The notes below the pieces were generated by a model, which searched no databases, had not been told where the DNA came from, and was given only the letters and a program-made list of their open reading frames with translations. DNA of 64,000 nucleotides from an uncultured Paracoccaceae bacterium (GTDB taxonomy: Bacteria; Pseudomonadota; Alphaproteobacteria; Rhodobacterales; Rhodobacteraceae): positions 291,751-355,750 of the forward strand of contig CATOSU010000007.1 in NCBI GenBank assembly GCA_951812615.1. The letters run 5' to 3'. The position numbers and the translations under genes were made by a program. Shown here in pieces: positions 8,430 through 18,058 of this stretch (positions are counted from its first letter, which is position 1; each line of letters starts with the position of its first letter).

Positions 8430-11400
8430 ATGACGAAAGATCCTGAACCATCTGATGATGCCGCTGCCCGCCGGCAACTGCGGGCCACTCTGGAAATCCT
8501 TCGGACAATCAGCCGGTCGCGCGATGACGAAATGCCGGTGTTCGATGTCATCCTCGACAGCGCCACGCGGCTTTGCGACGCGCCGCTGGCCTTTCTCAGC
8601 ATCGTGAACGAAGACAGCGAAACACTCTCGATCCCGGCGCATCGCGGTGCGCGCGCGGATATGGCCGGCATCTGGGACGGGATGCGCGACCCGCTGGCTG
8701 ACTCCGATCTTGTCAGCGCCCATGCCATTCGGAACAGGGAGATCATTCATGTTGACGATCTGGCCAACGATCCGGATTTTGGCATGGGTGACGACCGGCG
8801 CGCCGAGCTGGTGGAACTGGAACAGGTCCGGACCTATCTGGTGGTGCCGCTGATCCGCGGCGACAGGACACTGGGCACGCTGAACCTGTACCGGCGCGAA
8901 GTGCGCCCGTTCCGGCCCGAACAGATCGATCTGCTGAAGACCCTCGCCGCGCAGGCGGTGATCGCCATCGACAACGTGCGCCAGTTCCGCGAGGTGCAGA
9001 CCCGGCTGGACCGTGAACGCGCCTCGGCCCGGGTTCTGGACGTCATCAGCCGCAGCCGCACGGACACCGGCCCGGTCTTCGACGCAATTCTGAACAGCGC
9101 GGCCGACCTTTGCGCAGCGCCGCACGCGCTGCTGTTGCTGCCGGATGCGGCCGGGACGCATCTGGAACTGGCAGCCAGCAACACGGCCGAGAGCAAATTC
9201 GTCGACAGCCTGCGGGAAACACCGCACGACCTGTCGAACAGGAAATCCGCCGCTTCGCTGACTTTTGAATCCGGCAAAACCCGGCATGTGCTGGATGTGC
9301 GCGCCCTGTTTTCCGACGAGGACCGCGCCCCGCAGCTGAGTTTTGCCGCCGAGATCGAGGGCATGCGCACCGTGCTTCTGGTGCCGCTGATCAGCGGATC
9401 GCAGACGATCGGGGTGATCAGCGTTTACAAGCTGGAGGTTGCGCCCTTCTCGGCTGACGAAATTGCATTGGTGGAATCCTTCGCCGCGCAGGCCGTGATC
9501 GCCATCGAGAACGTACGACAGTTCCGCGAGGTGCAGGAGCGGTTGGCACGGGAGACGGCAACCAAGGATATTCTGGGTGTCATCAGCCAGTCGCGCGATG
9601 ACGACACGCTGGTGTTCGACCTGATCCTCAGCAGTGCCGGTCGCCTTTGCAATGCCTCTACTGCCATGCTCCAACTGACCGAAGACGGTGTCTCCTTCAC
9701 CCAGAAATCAATCTGGGCTGAACGTGTGCAGGGAGATTACCCAAACGAGACCACCTTTACACCTGCCCCGGACATGGCAGTGCCGCTGTCGGTGCGGGAA
9801 AAACGTACTGTCCAGATTGCCGACCTCGCTGACGACGACCTTTACCGAAGCGGTAATCCGGTGCGGGTGCGGATGGTTGACGAGGAGGGTATCCGGACCT
9901 TCATGTCGGTTCCACTGATCAATGGTGACAAGGCAATCGGTTCGATTACGCTGTCCCGACGGATAGTCAAACCATTCCAAGACGCGGATGTTGCGCTGGT
10001 CGAATCCTTCGCCGCACAGGCCGTGATCGCCATCGAGAACGTGCGCCAGTTTCGTGAGGTGCAGGAGCGGCTGGAGCGGGAGGCCGCCTCGCGGGAGATT
10101 TTGCAGGTCATCAGTACCTCGCGCGACGATTCCGCGCCGGTGTTCGACGTCATTCTGAAAAACGCCGCATATCTCTCCGGCGCTCCCCTGGCCAATCTGT
10201 GCCTTCTCAATGCAGAACGCAGCCATTGGCATCTGGCGGCGCATTTTGGCGACGGGTTGCGTCACCTGACCCCGGGAAAGTCGATCACCGCTCTGGATAA
10301 CAATCTGGTTCCGGCGGTTGCGATGCGGGAAGCGCGCGTTGTTCATGTCGAGGACCTGACCGATACCGACCTATACCGGCAGGGCGATCCCGGGCGTGTT
10401 GCCATGGTCGACGTGGAAGGCATGCGAACAATCCTGTGCGTTCCGTTCCTGAGCGGAGACAGGGCCATCGGATGCATCACGCTGTTCCGGCGCGAGGTGA
10501 AAGCCTTTACCAGCGACGAAATCGCCCTGGTCGAAACCTTTGCCGCGCAGGCCGTCATTGCCATCGAAAACGTGCGCCAGTTCCGCGAGGTGCAGGACCG
10601 GCTGGAGCGGGAAGCCGCGAGCAGTGAAATCCTTACGGTCATCAGCCAGAGCCGCGACGATGAAATGCCGGTCTTTGACGCGATCCTCGAAAACGCCCTG
10701 CGGCTCTGCGCTGCGGATATGGCCGTTGTGAACACTGTGAACGAGGCCCGTACGGAGGTCGGGTACGCCACTGGAATCAACTCGATGGGCCCAAGGTTCC
10801 AGCCGGGCTACAAAAGCTGGCCGATCGACAGCCCGCAATTCGTGTGCCGGGCAATATTCGAAAACCAGACCTTCCATACACCGGACCTGATGGACACCGA
10901 ACTCTACCGTTCAGGCGACGTCACGCGGCGCAACCTCGTGGACAACGAGGGCATGCGCACCCAACTGGTCCTGCCGCTTGTTCAAGGCGATCAAGCCATC
11001 GCCTGTTTTTCGCTGTATCGTAAAAAGATGCAGCCCTTCTCGGACACCGAGATTGCATTGCTGGAAACCTTCGCCGCCCAGGCCGTCATTGCCATCGAGA
11101 ACGTGCGCCAGTTCCGCGAGGTGCAGAACCGCCTTTTGCGCGAAGCGGCGACCAGCAATGTGCTGAACGTCATCGCGCAGAGCCGGGACGACGCGCAACC
11201 GGTTTTCGACGCCATTCACGACAATGTCTCGCGGTTGTGCGACGCCTCGTTTTCCGGCCTGTTTCTGCGCGGCGACGGCGACGGCACGCTGAACCTCGTG
11301 TCGCACAGGGGCGGCGACCCCGACTATGTCGCGATGTCGCGGGCCGACTGGCCGATCTCTGACCAGTCTGCGCAGTGCCGCGCGGTTCAGCACAAAAAAG

Positions 11401-13421
11401 TCGTCCACGTCCGCGATCTGGCCGATACCGAAGCCTACCGGGCGGGCCACGAAGCCACGGTCAGGGCTGTGGAAGTCGCGGGGATCCGGACCTTCCTTGC
11501 CGTGCCTTTGATGCAGGGTGAAATGGCCATTGGCTCAATCGGAACCTACCGGTGCGAACATCGTCCGTTTTCCCCGGACGAGGTGACGCTGCTGGAAACC
11601 TTCGCCGCGCAGGCGGTGATCGCCATCGAGAGCGTCCGTCAGTTCCGCGAGGTGCAGGAGCGGCTGGAACGCGAACAGGCATCTCGCCAGATCCTCGGAG
11701 TCATCAGCGAAAGCCGCGATGACGAGGCGCCAGTATTCGATGTCATACTGCGAAACGCGGCCGAATTGTGCGATGCCCCGGTGGCCTGGTTGATGCTGGC
11801 CAGCAGTGACCGCGAGACATTCACTTTCACCGCCGTGCATGGTGACGACCTGCAGGCAATGCGGATCGGCGAGCAGTTCGACCTCAACAGCTCATACCGG
11901 ATCGCGCAAACCATCCGCGAGGCGCGCACCACCGAAATCCCCGATCTGGCGGACACCGACGAATACCGTGCGGGCGAACCGGTGTACCTCAAACTGGTTG
12001 ATGACGAAGGGCTGCGCACACGGATCAACGTGCCGCTGATCCGGGGCGGCATCGCGATTGGCTGCATCGTGCTAAGCCGCCCCGAGGTGCGCAGGTTCTC
12101 GCCGGACGAAATCACTCTGGTCGAGACCTTCGCCGCCCAGGCGGTGATCGGCATCGAGAACGTCCGCCAGTTCCGCGAGGTGCAGGAACGTTTGGAACGC
12201 GAAAAGGCCTCGGGCGAAGTGCTGGAAATTATCAGCCAGTCGCGCGATGACGACCTGCCGGTGTTCCGCACGATCACCGAAGCGGTGGCGCGCCTGTGCA
12301 ACGCGCCGCTGGCCTATATCTGCGTGCTGAACTCCGAACGCACCCACGTGACCATTCCCGCCCATGTCGGCGCCCGGCCGGATTTTGCCGCCCGGCTGGA
12401 CCGGTTCAGTGAACCGGTCGAAAGCAACTGGCTGTTTGCTGTCGAGGCGACGATCGAACGCAAAGTGATCCGCATTGACGATCTGGCGCAGACCGATCTC
12501 TACCGCGAAGGCAATGAATACCGGATCTTCATGGTGGACGAGGAAGGGATGCGCAGCGTGCTGGTGGTGCCGCTGGTCAGCGGCCCGGACGGGGTCGGCT
12601 GCATTGTGCTCTATCGCCGCGAGGTTGCCCCGTTCAGCGACGCCGAACTGGAACTGGTCCGCAGCTTCGCTGCACAGGCGGTGATCGCGATCCAGAACGT
12701 GCGCCAGTACCGGGCGCTGGAAACGCTGAACACCGAACTGGAAACCCGGGTCGAGGATCAGGTCGGCGAAATCGAGCGCATGGGCCGCCTGAAACGGTTC
12801 CTGTCACCGGCGGTGGCCGATGCGGTGGTGTCCTCGGGGGACGAAAAGCTGCTCAAAAGTCACCGCGCCCTGATCGCGGTTCTGTTCTGTGATATTCGCG
12901 GGTTCACGGCGTTTTGCGAGAGCGCCGAGCCGGAAGAGACCATCGAGGTGCTTCAGACCTATCACGAGGAGATGGGCAAGCTGATCGCCGAACACGGCGC
13001 GGGCGTAGACACGCGCTCGGGCGACGGGATCATGGTGATCTTCAACGACCCCCTGCCCTGCGAGGATCCGGCCGGCAGCGCGATGAAGCTGGCCTTTGCC
13101 ATGCGGGCGCGGATGGCAGAGCTGTGCAAGGGCTGGAAGCGGCTGGGCCATCGGCTGGGCTTTGGAGTGGGCCTGTCGCTGGGCTTTGCCACGGTCGGCA
13201 TGGTCGGCGCGGCGGGCCGGTTCGAATACACGGCCTCGGGGACAGCGGTGAACCTCGCCTCGCGGCTGTGCGATCAGGCCTCTGACGGAGAGATCCTGCT
13301 GGCCCCGCGCGCCTATACCGCAGTCGAGGACGACATCGAGGCCGAAGTCGTGGGCGAGATGGAGTTCAAGGGTATGCGCGCGCCGATCGAGGTGGTGCGC
13401 GCGCTGAAGCGCATCAGTTAG
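8430..13421 (+). CDS. Class III adenylate/guanylate cyclase with eight tandem GAF domains
   Basis: A 1663-residue soluble protein with no membrane segment. Eight GAF units (repeat starts at residues 27, 206, 385, 561, 738, 915, 1092 and 1268) are followed by a short coiled coil (TLNTELETRVEDQVGEIERM) and a class III cyclase domain from about 1478. The metal-binding aspartates are present: D1488 in FCDIRGF and D1532 in SGDG. So are the Asn/Arg of VNLASRL. The Lys that recognises adenine in many adenylate cyclases is Thr1528, so the nucleotide used is uncertain. The ATG at 8430 is chosen because it follows GCGGAG and precedes the first conserved unit; the frame extends further upstream without similarity. 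It likely makes a cyclic nucleotide in response to small ligands or redox signals bound by the GAFs. Confidence 0.9.
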   Translation: MTKDPEPSDDAAARRQLRATLEILRTISRSRDDEMPVFDVILDSATRLCDAPLAFLSIVNEDSETLSIPAHRGARADMAGIWDGMRDPLADSDLVSAHAIRNREIIHVDDLANDPDFGMGDDRRAELVELEQVRTYLVVPLIRGDRTLGTLNLYRREVRPFRPEQIDLLKTLAAQAVIAIDNVRQFREVQTRLDRERASARVLDVISRSRTDTGPVFDAILNSAADLCAAPHALLLLPDAAGTHLELAASNTAESKFVDSLRETPHDLSNRKSAASLTFESGKTRHVLDVRALFSDEDRAPQLSFAAEIEGMRTVLLVPLISGSQTIGVISVYKLEVAPFSADEIALVESFAAQAVIAIENVRQFREVQERLARETATKDILGVISQSRDDDTLVFDLILSSAGRLCNASTAMLQLTEDGVSFTQKSIWAERVQGDYPNETTFTPAPDMAVPLSVREKRTVQIADLADDDLYRSGNPVRVRMVDEEGIRTFMSVPLINGDKAIGSITLSRRIVKPFQDADVALVESFAAQAVIAIENVRQFREVQERLEREAASREILQVISTSRDDSAPVFDVILKNAAYLSGAPLANLCLLNAERSHWHLAAHFGDGLRHLTPGKSITALDNNLVPAVAMREARVVHVEDLTDTDLYRQGDPGRVAMVDVEGMRTILCVPFLSGDRAIGCITLFRREVKAFTSDEIALVETFAAQAVIAIENVRQFREVQDRLEREAASSEILTVISQSRDDEMPVFDAILENALRLCAADMAVVNTVNEARTEVGYATGINSMGPRFQPGYKSWPIDSPQFVCRAIFENQTFHTPDLMDTELYRSGDVTRRNLVDNEGMRTQLVLPLVQGDQAIACFSLYRKKMQPFSDTEIALLETFAAQAVIAIENVRQFREVQNRLLREAATSNVLNVIAQSRDDAQPVFDAIHDNVSRLCDASFSGLFLRGDGDGTLNLVSHRGGDPDYVAMSRADWPISDQSAQCRAVQHKKVVHVRDLADTEAYRAGHEATVRAVEVAGIRTFLAVPLMQGEMAIGSIGTYRCEHRPFSPDEVTLLETFAAQAVIAIESVRQFREVQERLEREQASRQILGVISESRDDEAPVFDVILRNAAELCDAPVAWLMLASSDRETFTFTAVHGDDLQAMRIGEQFDLNSSYRIAQTIREARTTEIPDLADTDEYRAGEPVYLKLVDDEGLRTRINVPLIRGGIAIGCIVLSRPEVRRFSPDEITLVETFAAQAVIGIENVRQFREVQERLEREKASGEVLEIISQSRDDDLPVFRTITEAVARLCNAPLAYICVLNSERTHVTIPAHVGARPDFAARLDRFSEPVESNWLFAVEATIERKVIRIDDLAQTDLYREGNEYRIFMVDEEGMRSVLVVPLVSGPDGVGCIVLYRREVAPFSDAELELVRSFAAQAVIAIQNVRQYRALETLNTELETRVEDQVGEIERMGRLKRFLSPAVADAVVSSGDEKLLKSHRALIAVLFCDIRGFTAFCESAEPEETIEVLQTYHEEMGKLIAEHGAGVDTRSGDGIMVIFNDPLPCEDPAGSAMKLAFAMRARMAELCKGWKRLGHRLGFGVGLSLGFATVGMVGAAGRFEYTASGTAVNLASRLCDQASDGEILLAPRAYTAVEDDIEAEVVGEMEFKGMRAPIEVVRALKRIS
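8508..12720 (+). repeat. Eight in-gene tandem GAF repeats, 176-179 codons each
   Basis: Each unit starts with a near-invariant ISxSRDDxxPVFDxI segment (DNA starts at 8508, 9045, 9582, 10110, 10641, 11172, 11703 and 12231). Each ends with FAAQAVIAIENVRQFREVQ. The linkers are almost identical while the ligand-pocket centres differ, as expected of internal duplication followed by divergence. Confidence 0.9.
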
Positions 13422-13467
13422 CGCCGGTCAGGCAGCGGACACGAAGCCGCGCGGGACCAATCCCGGC

Positions 13468-14811
13468 TCAGCCCGCCGCCGCCATCGCTTCCACCTCGCG
13501 GCGCAGCCGGACCGCGGCCAGGCCTTCGTCAAGCTGCACGTCGTCATAGGTCAGGATCTGATCGGCTGCGACCGGTCGGGTCAGCGTGATGTCCCCGGCC
13601 AGCCCCAGCGGCAGCGCCCGCATCGGCACCGAAACCGTTGACGGGCGTAATTGTCCGGCGACGGTATACCCGCCCTCGCCGTCCAGCCTTTCGCCCGCGT
13701 CCAGATCCCTCTTGGCCACCGCCACGACGTCGGCGCGGAATGCGTCGGCCACGCCCGTTGCCTCGCCGCGGATGCCGACGCTGGCCACCGACAGGCCCAG
13801 CTCCAGCCCGATCAGGTGCCAGCGTTTGTAGGCGCACATGTACCGCCCGCTGTCATCGGTGGTGACCTTGTATTCCTCGAAACAGGTCTTCTGATATTCG
13901 GTGACCGCCTGCACGCAGACCCAGACGCCCATGCGGATGTCATAATCAATCGGCGCACCGTCCGCGTCGAGGCTGTTGAGCACTTCGACCATGCCGGGCC
14001 CTTCCAGAACACCGCCTTCGGCCTCTGGACGCATCAGGTTGGGCAGATCGTCGATGGAACCGGACGGAAAGGCCAGCCCGGCTGCGGGCACAGACAGACC
14101 GCAGGCATTGGCGATGGCCGAGGATTCGATGGCCGGTTTCGTGCCGTCGAGAAAGGAATTGAACATCTTCGGGTTCAGCCGCCCGCGTTCTGCCTGCTCG
14201 GCCGTCAGTCCCCAGTGATCCCAGACCGTGTCAGGCGTGGAGTGGCGGTACTCCGGCCGCCATTTGTGGCCGCGTCCGGCGGCCGCAACCTCGAAGCCGC
14301 AGGTCCGGGCCCAGTCGACCAGATCACAGACCAGCGCCGGCTGATCGCCAAAGGCCATGGAATAGATCACGCCCGCCTGCCGTGCGGCCCGGGCCAATGC
14401 GGCCCCGCACAGCGCATCGGCCTCGACCGTGGCACTGATCACGTGTTTGCCGGCCGCAAAAGCGGCAGTCAGATGGGTTACTGCCACCACCGGGTTGCCG
14501 GTGCATTCGACGATGATGTCGATCTCGGGCGCCGCGATCAGCATGGCGGCCTCATCGCAGACGAAGGTCGCGCCGCTCTGAATGGCGGCGGCAACCGAGC
14601 CGGCGCCGAACCGGTCGTCCGGCCAATGCGCCAGCCTGAGGTTCGAGCGGGCCTGTTCCGGGTTGAGATCGGCGATGCCCACCACATGCACGCCGGGCAG
14701 CCGCAGCGCCTGTGCCAGAAACATCGTGCCGAACTTGCCCGCACCGATTACCCCCACCCGGATCGGCTGGGCGTTCTGTTCACGCAATTGAAGCTGGTGG
14801 AAAAGGCTCAT
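13468..14811 (-). CDS. Predicted homoserine-dehydrogenase-like oxidoreductase with C-terminal SAF domain
   Basis: A 447-residue protein. The N-terminal Rossmann fold has IRVGVIGAGKFGTMFLAQAL, then an acidic end to the second strand (VVGIADLNPEQ), so NAD(P) binding is likely. A middle catalytic region includes IIVECTGNPVVAVTHLTAAF. The last 100 residues (AVAKRDLDAGERLDGEGGYT...VAADQILTYDDVQLDEG) form a SAF domain. This arrangement is that of COG4091, whose substrate is poorly defined. It lies 66 bp downstream of an SDR gene on the same strand, suggesting joint use in catabolism of a small hydroxy- or keto-compound. Confidence 0.75.
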   Translation of the reverse strand: MSLFHQLQLREQNAQPIRVGVIGAGKFGTMFLAQALRLPGVHVVGIADLNPEQARSNLRLAHWPDDRFGAGSVAAAIQSGATFVCDEAAMLIAAPEIDIIVECTGNPVVAVTHLTAAFAAGKHVISATVEADALCGAALARAARQAGVIYSMAFGDQPALVCDLVDWARTCGFEVAAAGRGHKWRPEYRHSTPDTVWDHWGLTAEQAERGRLNPKMFNSFLDGTKPAIESSAIANACGLSVPAAGLAFPSGSIDDLPNLMRPEAEGGVLEGPGMVEVLNSLDADGAPIDYDIRMGVWVCVQAVTEYQKTCFEEYKVTTDDSGRYMCAYKRWHLIGLELGLSVASVGIRGEATGVADAFRADVVAVAKRDLDAGERLDGEGGYTVAGQLRPSTVSVPMRALPLGLAGDITLTRPVAADQILTYDDVQLDEGLAAVRLRREVEAMAAAG

Positions 14812-14877
14812 CGCAGGTCTCCGGGTTCGACAAAGTATGGCTCATAGAGCCTGACATTCACACCAAGGGCAATCCCG

Positions 14878-15654
14878 TCAGAACCGCCAGTAGCCGCCGT
14901 CGATCTGCAGGAGCTGTCCGGTGTGGTAGTCCGACGCGTCGCTCAGCAGATAGGCCGCGATGCCGCCAAAATCATCGGGCTGGCCCCAACGCCGCGCGGG
15001 AATGCGTTTGCCCACCGCGGTTGCGAACCTGTCGTTGCCGATCGCGTCTTCGGTCATGTCGGTTTCGATCCAGCCCGGCAGGATCGCGTTCGCGGTGATC
15101 CCGTAGCGCGCGAACTCGACCGCCAGCGCGTAGGTCATCGCATTCAGCGCGCCCTTGGAGGCGGCGTAATGCTCGCTCATCGCCGCGCCACTGAGCGAGG
15201 CCAGCGACGACACCGCCACCAGCCGGCCGCCGGCGTCCCCCTGCTCGGCCCGGTCGACCATGTGGCGCAGCGCGGCCTGATAGGTGTGGTAGACACCGTC
15301 GAGGTTGACTGACAGCACCCGACGCCATTCCTCGAAATCGATATCCAGAAACGAGGCCGTGCCGCGCCCGGACACGCCAGCATTGGCAAAGCAGCCGTCG
15401 ACGCGTCCGAAATCGCTGAGCGTGGCGGCCATCGCCGCATTCACCGCATCCGGGTCGGCCACGTTACACACATATGACCGCGCCTTGATGCCGTGGCCGG
15501 CCAGCCGGTCGGCCGCGGCCGCGTTCTTGTCGGGGTTCGTGCCCCAGACGGCAATGTCCGCGCCCGCCCGCGCCATCGCCTCGGCCATGCCCAGCCCGAT
15601 GCCGCCGTTTCCGCCTGTGACCAGCGCCACCTTGCCCGATAGATCGAATGCCAT
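14878..15654 (-). CDS. Short-chain dehydrogenase/reductase
   Basis: A classical 258-residue SDR. It has the cofactor motif TGGNGGIG near residue 13, NAG in CFANAG, the catalytic Ser in AVSSLASLSG and the Y-x-x-x-K pair in EHYAASKGAL. The C-terminal LPGWIETDM and LLQIDGGYW complete the fold. The sequence type resembles 2-deoxy-D-gluconate 3-dehydrogenase and related sugar-acid or polyol dehydrogenases, but the substrate is not determined. A strong GGAGGAG lies before the ATG. It is co-directional with the SAF-domain oxidoreductase downstream and with the LysR gene upstream. Confidence 0.85.
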   Translation of the reverse strand: MAFDLSGKVALVTGGNGGIGLGMAEAMARAGADIAVWGTNPDKNAAAADRLAGHGIKARSYVCNVADPDAVNAAMAATLSDFGRVDGCFANAGVSGRGTASFLDIDFEEWRRVLSVNLDGVYHTYQAALRHMVDRAEQGDAGGRLVAVSSLASLSGAAMSEHYAASKGALNAMTYALAVEFARYGITANAILPGWIETDMTEDAIGNDRFATAVGKRIPARRWGQPDDFGGIAAYLLSDASDYHTGQLLQIDGGYWRF

Positions 15655-15712
15655 GTCCTGTCTCCTCCGGAATTCCGGGGCACCCTAGCAGACCCGCACG
15701 GGTTGAAAAGCG

Positions 15713-16597
15713 CTACCCCAGCGCCTCGGCCAGCAGGTCGAACACCACCCGGATCCGCCGGCTGGAATGCAGCTCTCGATGCGTGGCCAGCCAGACCGGA
15801 ACCGGGATGACCGGCAGATCGGGCATGACCGGTTGCAATTCGGGAAAGTGCTCGGCCAGTTCGTCGGTAAGCATGCCGATCCCCAGCCCCTGCCGCACGA
15901 TTTCCTGATAAGCGACCCCGCTGTCCGAAACCCAGTGGAAATTGGACGCCTTCAGCGGCAGGCCCATATCAGTCATGTAAGGGAGCATTGCCTCGGCGCT
16001 TTCATACCCCACGAAAACCCCGCGGCCAAACTCCTGCAGCGTTGTCGGGCGGCCGTGTTTGCGAAAATACGCCTCGGTCGCATAGAACCGGGCCGCGCTT
16101 TCGCGCACCAGCCGTGCAATCAGGTCGGGCTGTTCCGGGCGCACATGGCGGATGGCGATATCGGCCTCGCGCCGCCGCAGATCCCTGATCTTGTTGGACG
16201 CGATGATGTCAATGGCAATGCCCGGCGCCCGGTCGCGCAGGGTGTTCAGGATCGGCGGCAGGATAAAGGCCGAAGTGGCATCGCTGGCCGTGATCCTGAC
16301 CCGACCCTCGATCGCCTGTGACTGGCCCGTGGCCGACAGCGAAATCCGCCCGGCGGCGTCGGCCATGTCACGCACATGATCAACCAATTCCATCCCCGCC
16401 TGTGTCAGGATCAGAGTCTTGCCCACCCGCTCAAACAGCACCACGCCCAGAGATTCTTCGAGTGCCGCCACCTGCCGGCCCAACGTCGGCTGGGTCTGCC
16501 GCAGGGCGCGGGCGGCGGCAGACAGAGACCCCTCCTCGACCGTGGCGAGAAACGCCCGGACCTGATTCCAGTCGAAACCGATTGCATTCCAGTTCAT
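15713..16597 (-). CDS. LysR-family transcriptional regulator
   Basis: A 294-residue regulator. The winged helix is FDWNQVRAFLATVEEGSLSA followed by AARALRQTQPTLGRQVAALE and FERVGKTLILT. An effector-binding domain begins near residue 90 (GRVRITASDATSAFILPPIL). The ATG at 16597 is used; an in-frame ATG upstream would add seven residues. It diverges from a methyltransferase gene across an 85-bp region holding a candidate LysR box, so it may regulate either that gene or the SDR/SAF pair downstream. Confidence 0.88.
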   Translation of the reverse strand: MNWNAIGFDWNQVRAFLATVEEGSLSAAARALRQTQPTLGRQVAALEESLGVVLFERVGKTLILTQAGMELVDHVRDMADAAGRISLSATGQSQAIEGRVRITASDATSAFILPPILNTLRDRAPGIAIDIIASNKIRDLRRREADIAIRHVRPEQPDLIARLVRESAARFYATEAYFRKHGRPTTLQEFGRGVFVGYESAEAMLPYMTDMGLPLKASNFHWVSDSGVAYQEIVRQGLGIGMLTDELAEHFPELQPVMPDLPVIPVPVWLATHRELHSSRRIRVVFDLLAEALG

Positions 16598-16605
16598 GGA
16601 TTTTC

Positions 16606-16620
16606 GTATATAGATCATAC
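16606..16620. promoter_or_regulatory. Candidate LysR box
   Basis: GTAT-N7-ATAC (an interrupted palindrome that contains T-N11-A) lies just upstream of the LysR ATG. The local stretch is AT-rich. Such boxes usually mediate autoregulation and control of the divergent gene. Confidence 0.45.
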
Positions 16621-16682
16621 AAATTCATGCAATTTCTTTTAAAGTGCCGGGCGGCTACATAACGTTCAGAAAGGATGACCCC

Positions 16683-17324
16683 ATGACCACATCGACACAT
16701 TTCTGGGACAAGATCGCGCGCAAATACGCCGCTCAGCCGATCAAGGATCCCACCTCTTACGAGCACACGCTGGGCCGGACCCGGTCTTATCTGCCCGAAA
16801 CCGGCAAGGTGCTGGAACTGGGCGCCGGCACCGGATCCACCGCCCTGCTGCTGGCCCGCAGCGCCGGACAGATCACCGCAACGGATGTTTCACCCGAGAT
16901 GATGTTGATTGGGCGAGAGAACGCCACCGCACAAGGCATTGAAAACGTGAATTTTATCTCTGCCGCGGCCGATGACGGCCGGTTTTCGGATGGCAGCCAC
17001 GACGCGGTGCTGGCCTTCAACCTGCTACACCTGCTGCGCGATCTGGACGGTACGCTGACGCGGGTCAACGCGGCGCTGAAACCGGGCGGGTATTTCATCT
17101 CCAAGTCACCCTGTCTCGGCGAAAAGGGCTGGTACCTGCCGCTGATGGTGGCCGTGGTGCGCGTGTTCATGGCCGTGCGCTACTGGCGCGCGCCGCCCTT
17201 CGTGCGGTTCATGAAAATCCGCGATCTCGAAGCCCGCATAGAAGCCCACGGTTTTGACATTGTCGAAACCGGAAATTTCCCGGCCGATCCGCCCAATCGC
17301 TACATCGTGGCACGAAAACGCTGA
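16683..17324 (+). CDS. Class I SAM-dependent methyltransferase
   Basis: A 213-residue protein. The SAM-binding motif I is VLELGAGTGSTALLLA (about 40-55), with the acidic end of strand two in ITATDVSPEMM. Later motifs are AVLAFNLLHLLRDLD and LKPGGYFISKSPCL. AAAGGA lies shortly before the ATG. It resembles small-molecule or quinone-type methyltransferases, but the substrate is unknown. It diverges from the LysR gene, which may control it. Confidence 0.82.
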   Translation: MTTSTHFWDKIARKYAAQPIKDPTSYEHTLGRTRSYLPETGKVLELGAGTGSTALLLARSAGQITATDVSPEMMLIGRENATAQGIENVNFISAAADDGRFSDGSHDAVLAFNLLHLLRDLDGTLTRVNAALKPGGYFISKSPCLGEKGWYLPLMVAVVRVFMAVRYWRAPPFVRFMKIRDLEARIEAHGFDIVETGNFPADPPNRYIVARKR

Positions 17325-17389
17325 ACCTCGCACTGGCCCCCCTGTCCTTTTCTGCTGTAACCTCCGCGGAGAGAGTCAGGGGGCGTCAG

Positions 17390-17995
17390 GTGCGAAGACT
17401 GTTTTTGCGGGGAGTGGCGGGATGTCTGTTGTCCGCCTGTGACGGGATCGAGAAATTCGGAACTTACGATCAGTACAACCACCTGACCACCGATCCGATC
17501 CCGATCGAGATGCCGCCCAACGCCAATTACATATCCGAACAGTTCGGGCGCGGCGGTGAGGTCGAGGGCCTGCCGCATGAAGGCATCGACATCTGGGGCA
17601 AGATCGGTACACCGGTCATTGCCGCGGCGCCGGGCCGGGTCAGCGCGTCGTTCTACGAACCGGGCCACGGCAACACGGTGATCGTCGAACACGGGCGCGA
17701 CACGGACGGAGAGAAGGTGCGCACGGTCTACAAACATCTGAAAACCCGCGAAGTCGCCAAAGGCGCACAAGTCGCCCGCGGCGAACTGGTCGGCATCATG
17801 GGCGCCACCGGGGCGCTGGCGATGCTGATCCACCTGCATTTCGAAGTGCGCCGCGCGTCCGGCGAAGATTACTACGTCGCAAAGGACCCGATGCTCTACT
17901 GGGTCAAAGGCCCCGGCAAAGTGACCTGTTTCGAGCCGGGCAAGCAGTATTCCGACCAGCCGTTTCGCATCACCTACCCCGTGCCCTGCCGCTAG
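17390..17995 (+). CDS. M23-family peptidase, lipoprotein
   Basis: A 201-residue protein starting at GTG. A short hydrophobic leader ends in lipobox LLSA-C, so the mature protein should be anchored in the membrane facing the periplasm. The LytM/M23 domain shows the zinc ligands in HEGIDIW (His and Asp) and in IHLHFEVRR. The segment GTPVIAAAPGRVSASFYEPG is the standard M23 core. Family members cut peptidoglycan cross-links. The last 40 residues (KGPGKVTCFEPGKQY) extend beyond the core. Confidence 0.85.
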   Translation: MRRLFLRGVAGCLLSACDGIEKFGTYDQYNHLTTDPIPIEMPPNANYISEQFGRGGEVEGLPHEGIDIWGKIGTPVIAAAPGRVSASFYEPGHGNTVIVEHGRDTDGEKVRTVYKHLKTREVAKGAQVARGELVGIMGATGALAMLIHLHFEVRRASGEDYYVAKDPMLYWVKGPGKVTCFEPGKQYSDQPFRITYPVPCR

Positions 17996-18058
17996 CACGC
18001 CCCTTGCGGCGGCCTGACGCCCCGGCTATTCGGGGAAGAATCACTGACTTGGTGCTGC

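Noticed and set aside
8508-12720. CRISPR-like or DNA tandem-repeat interpretation of the regular ~531-bp periodicity
   Set aside because: The periodicity is protein-coding and explained by eight GAF domains in one frame.
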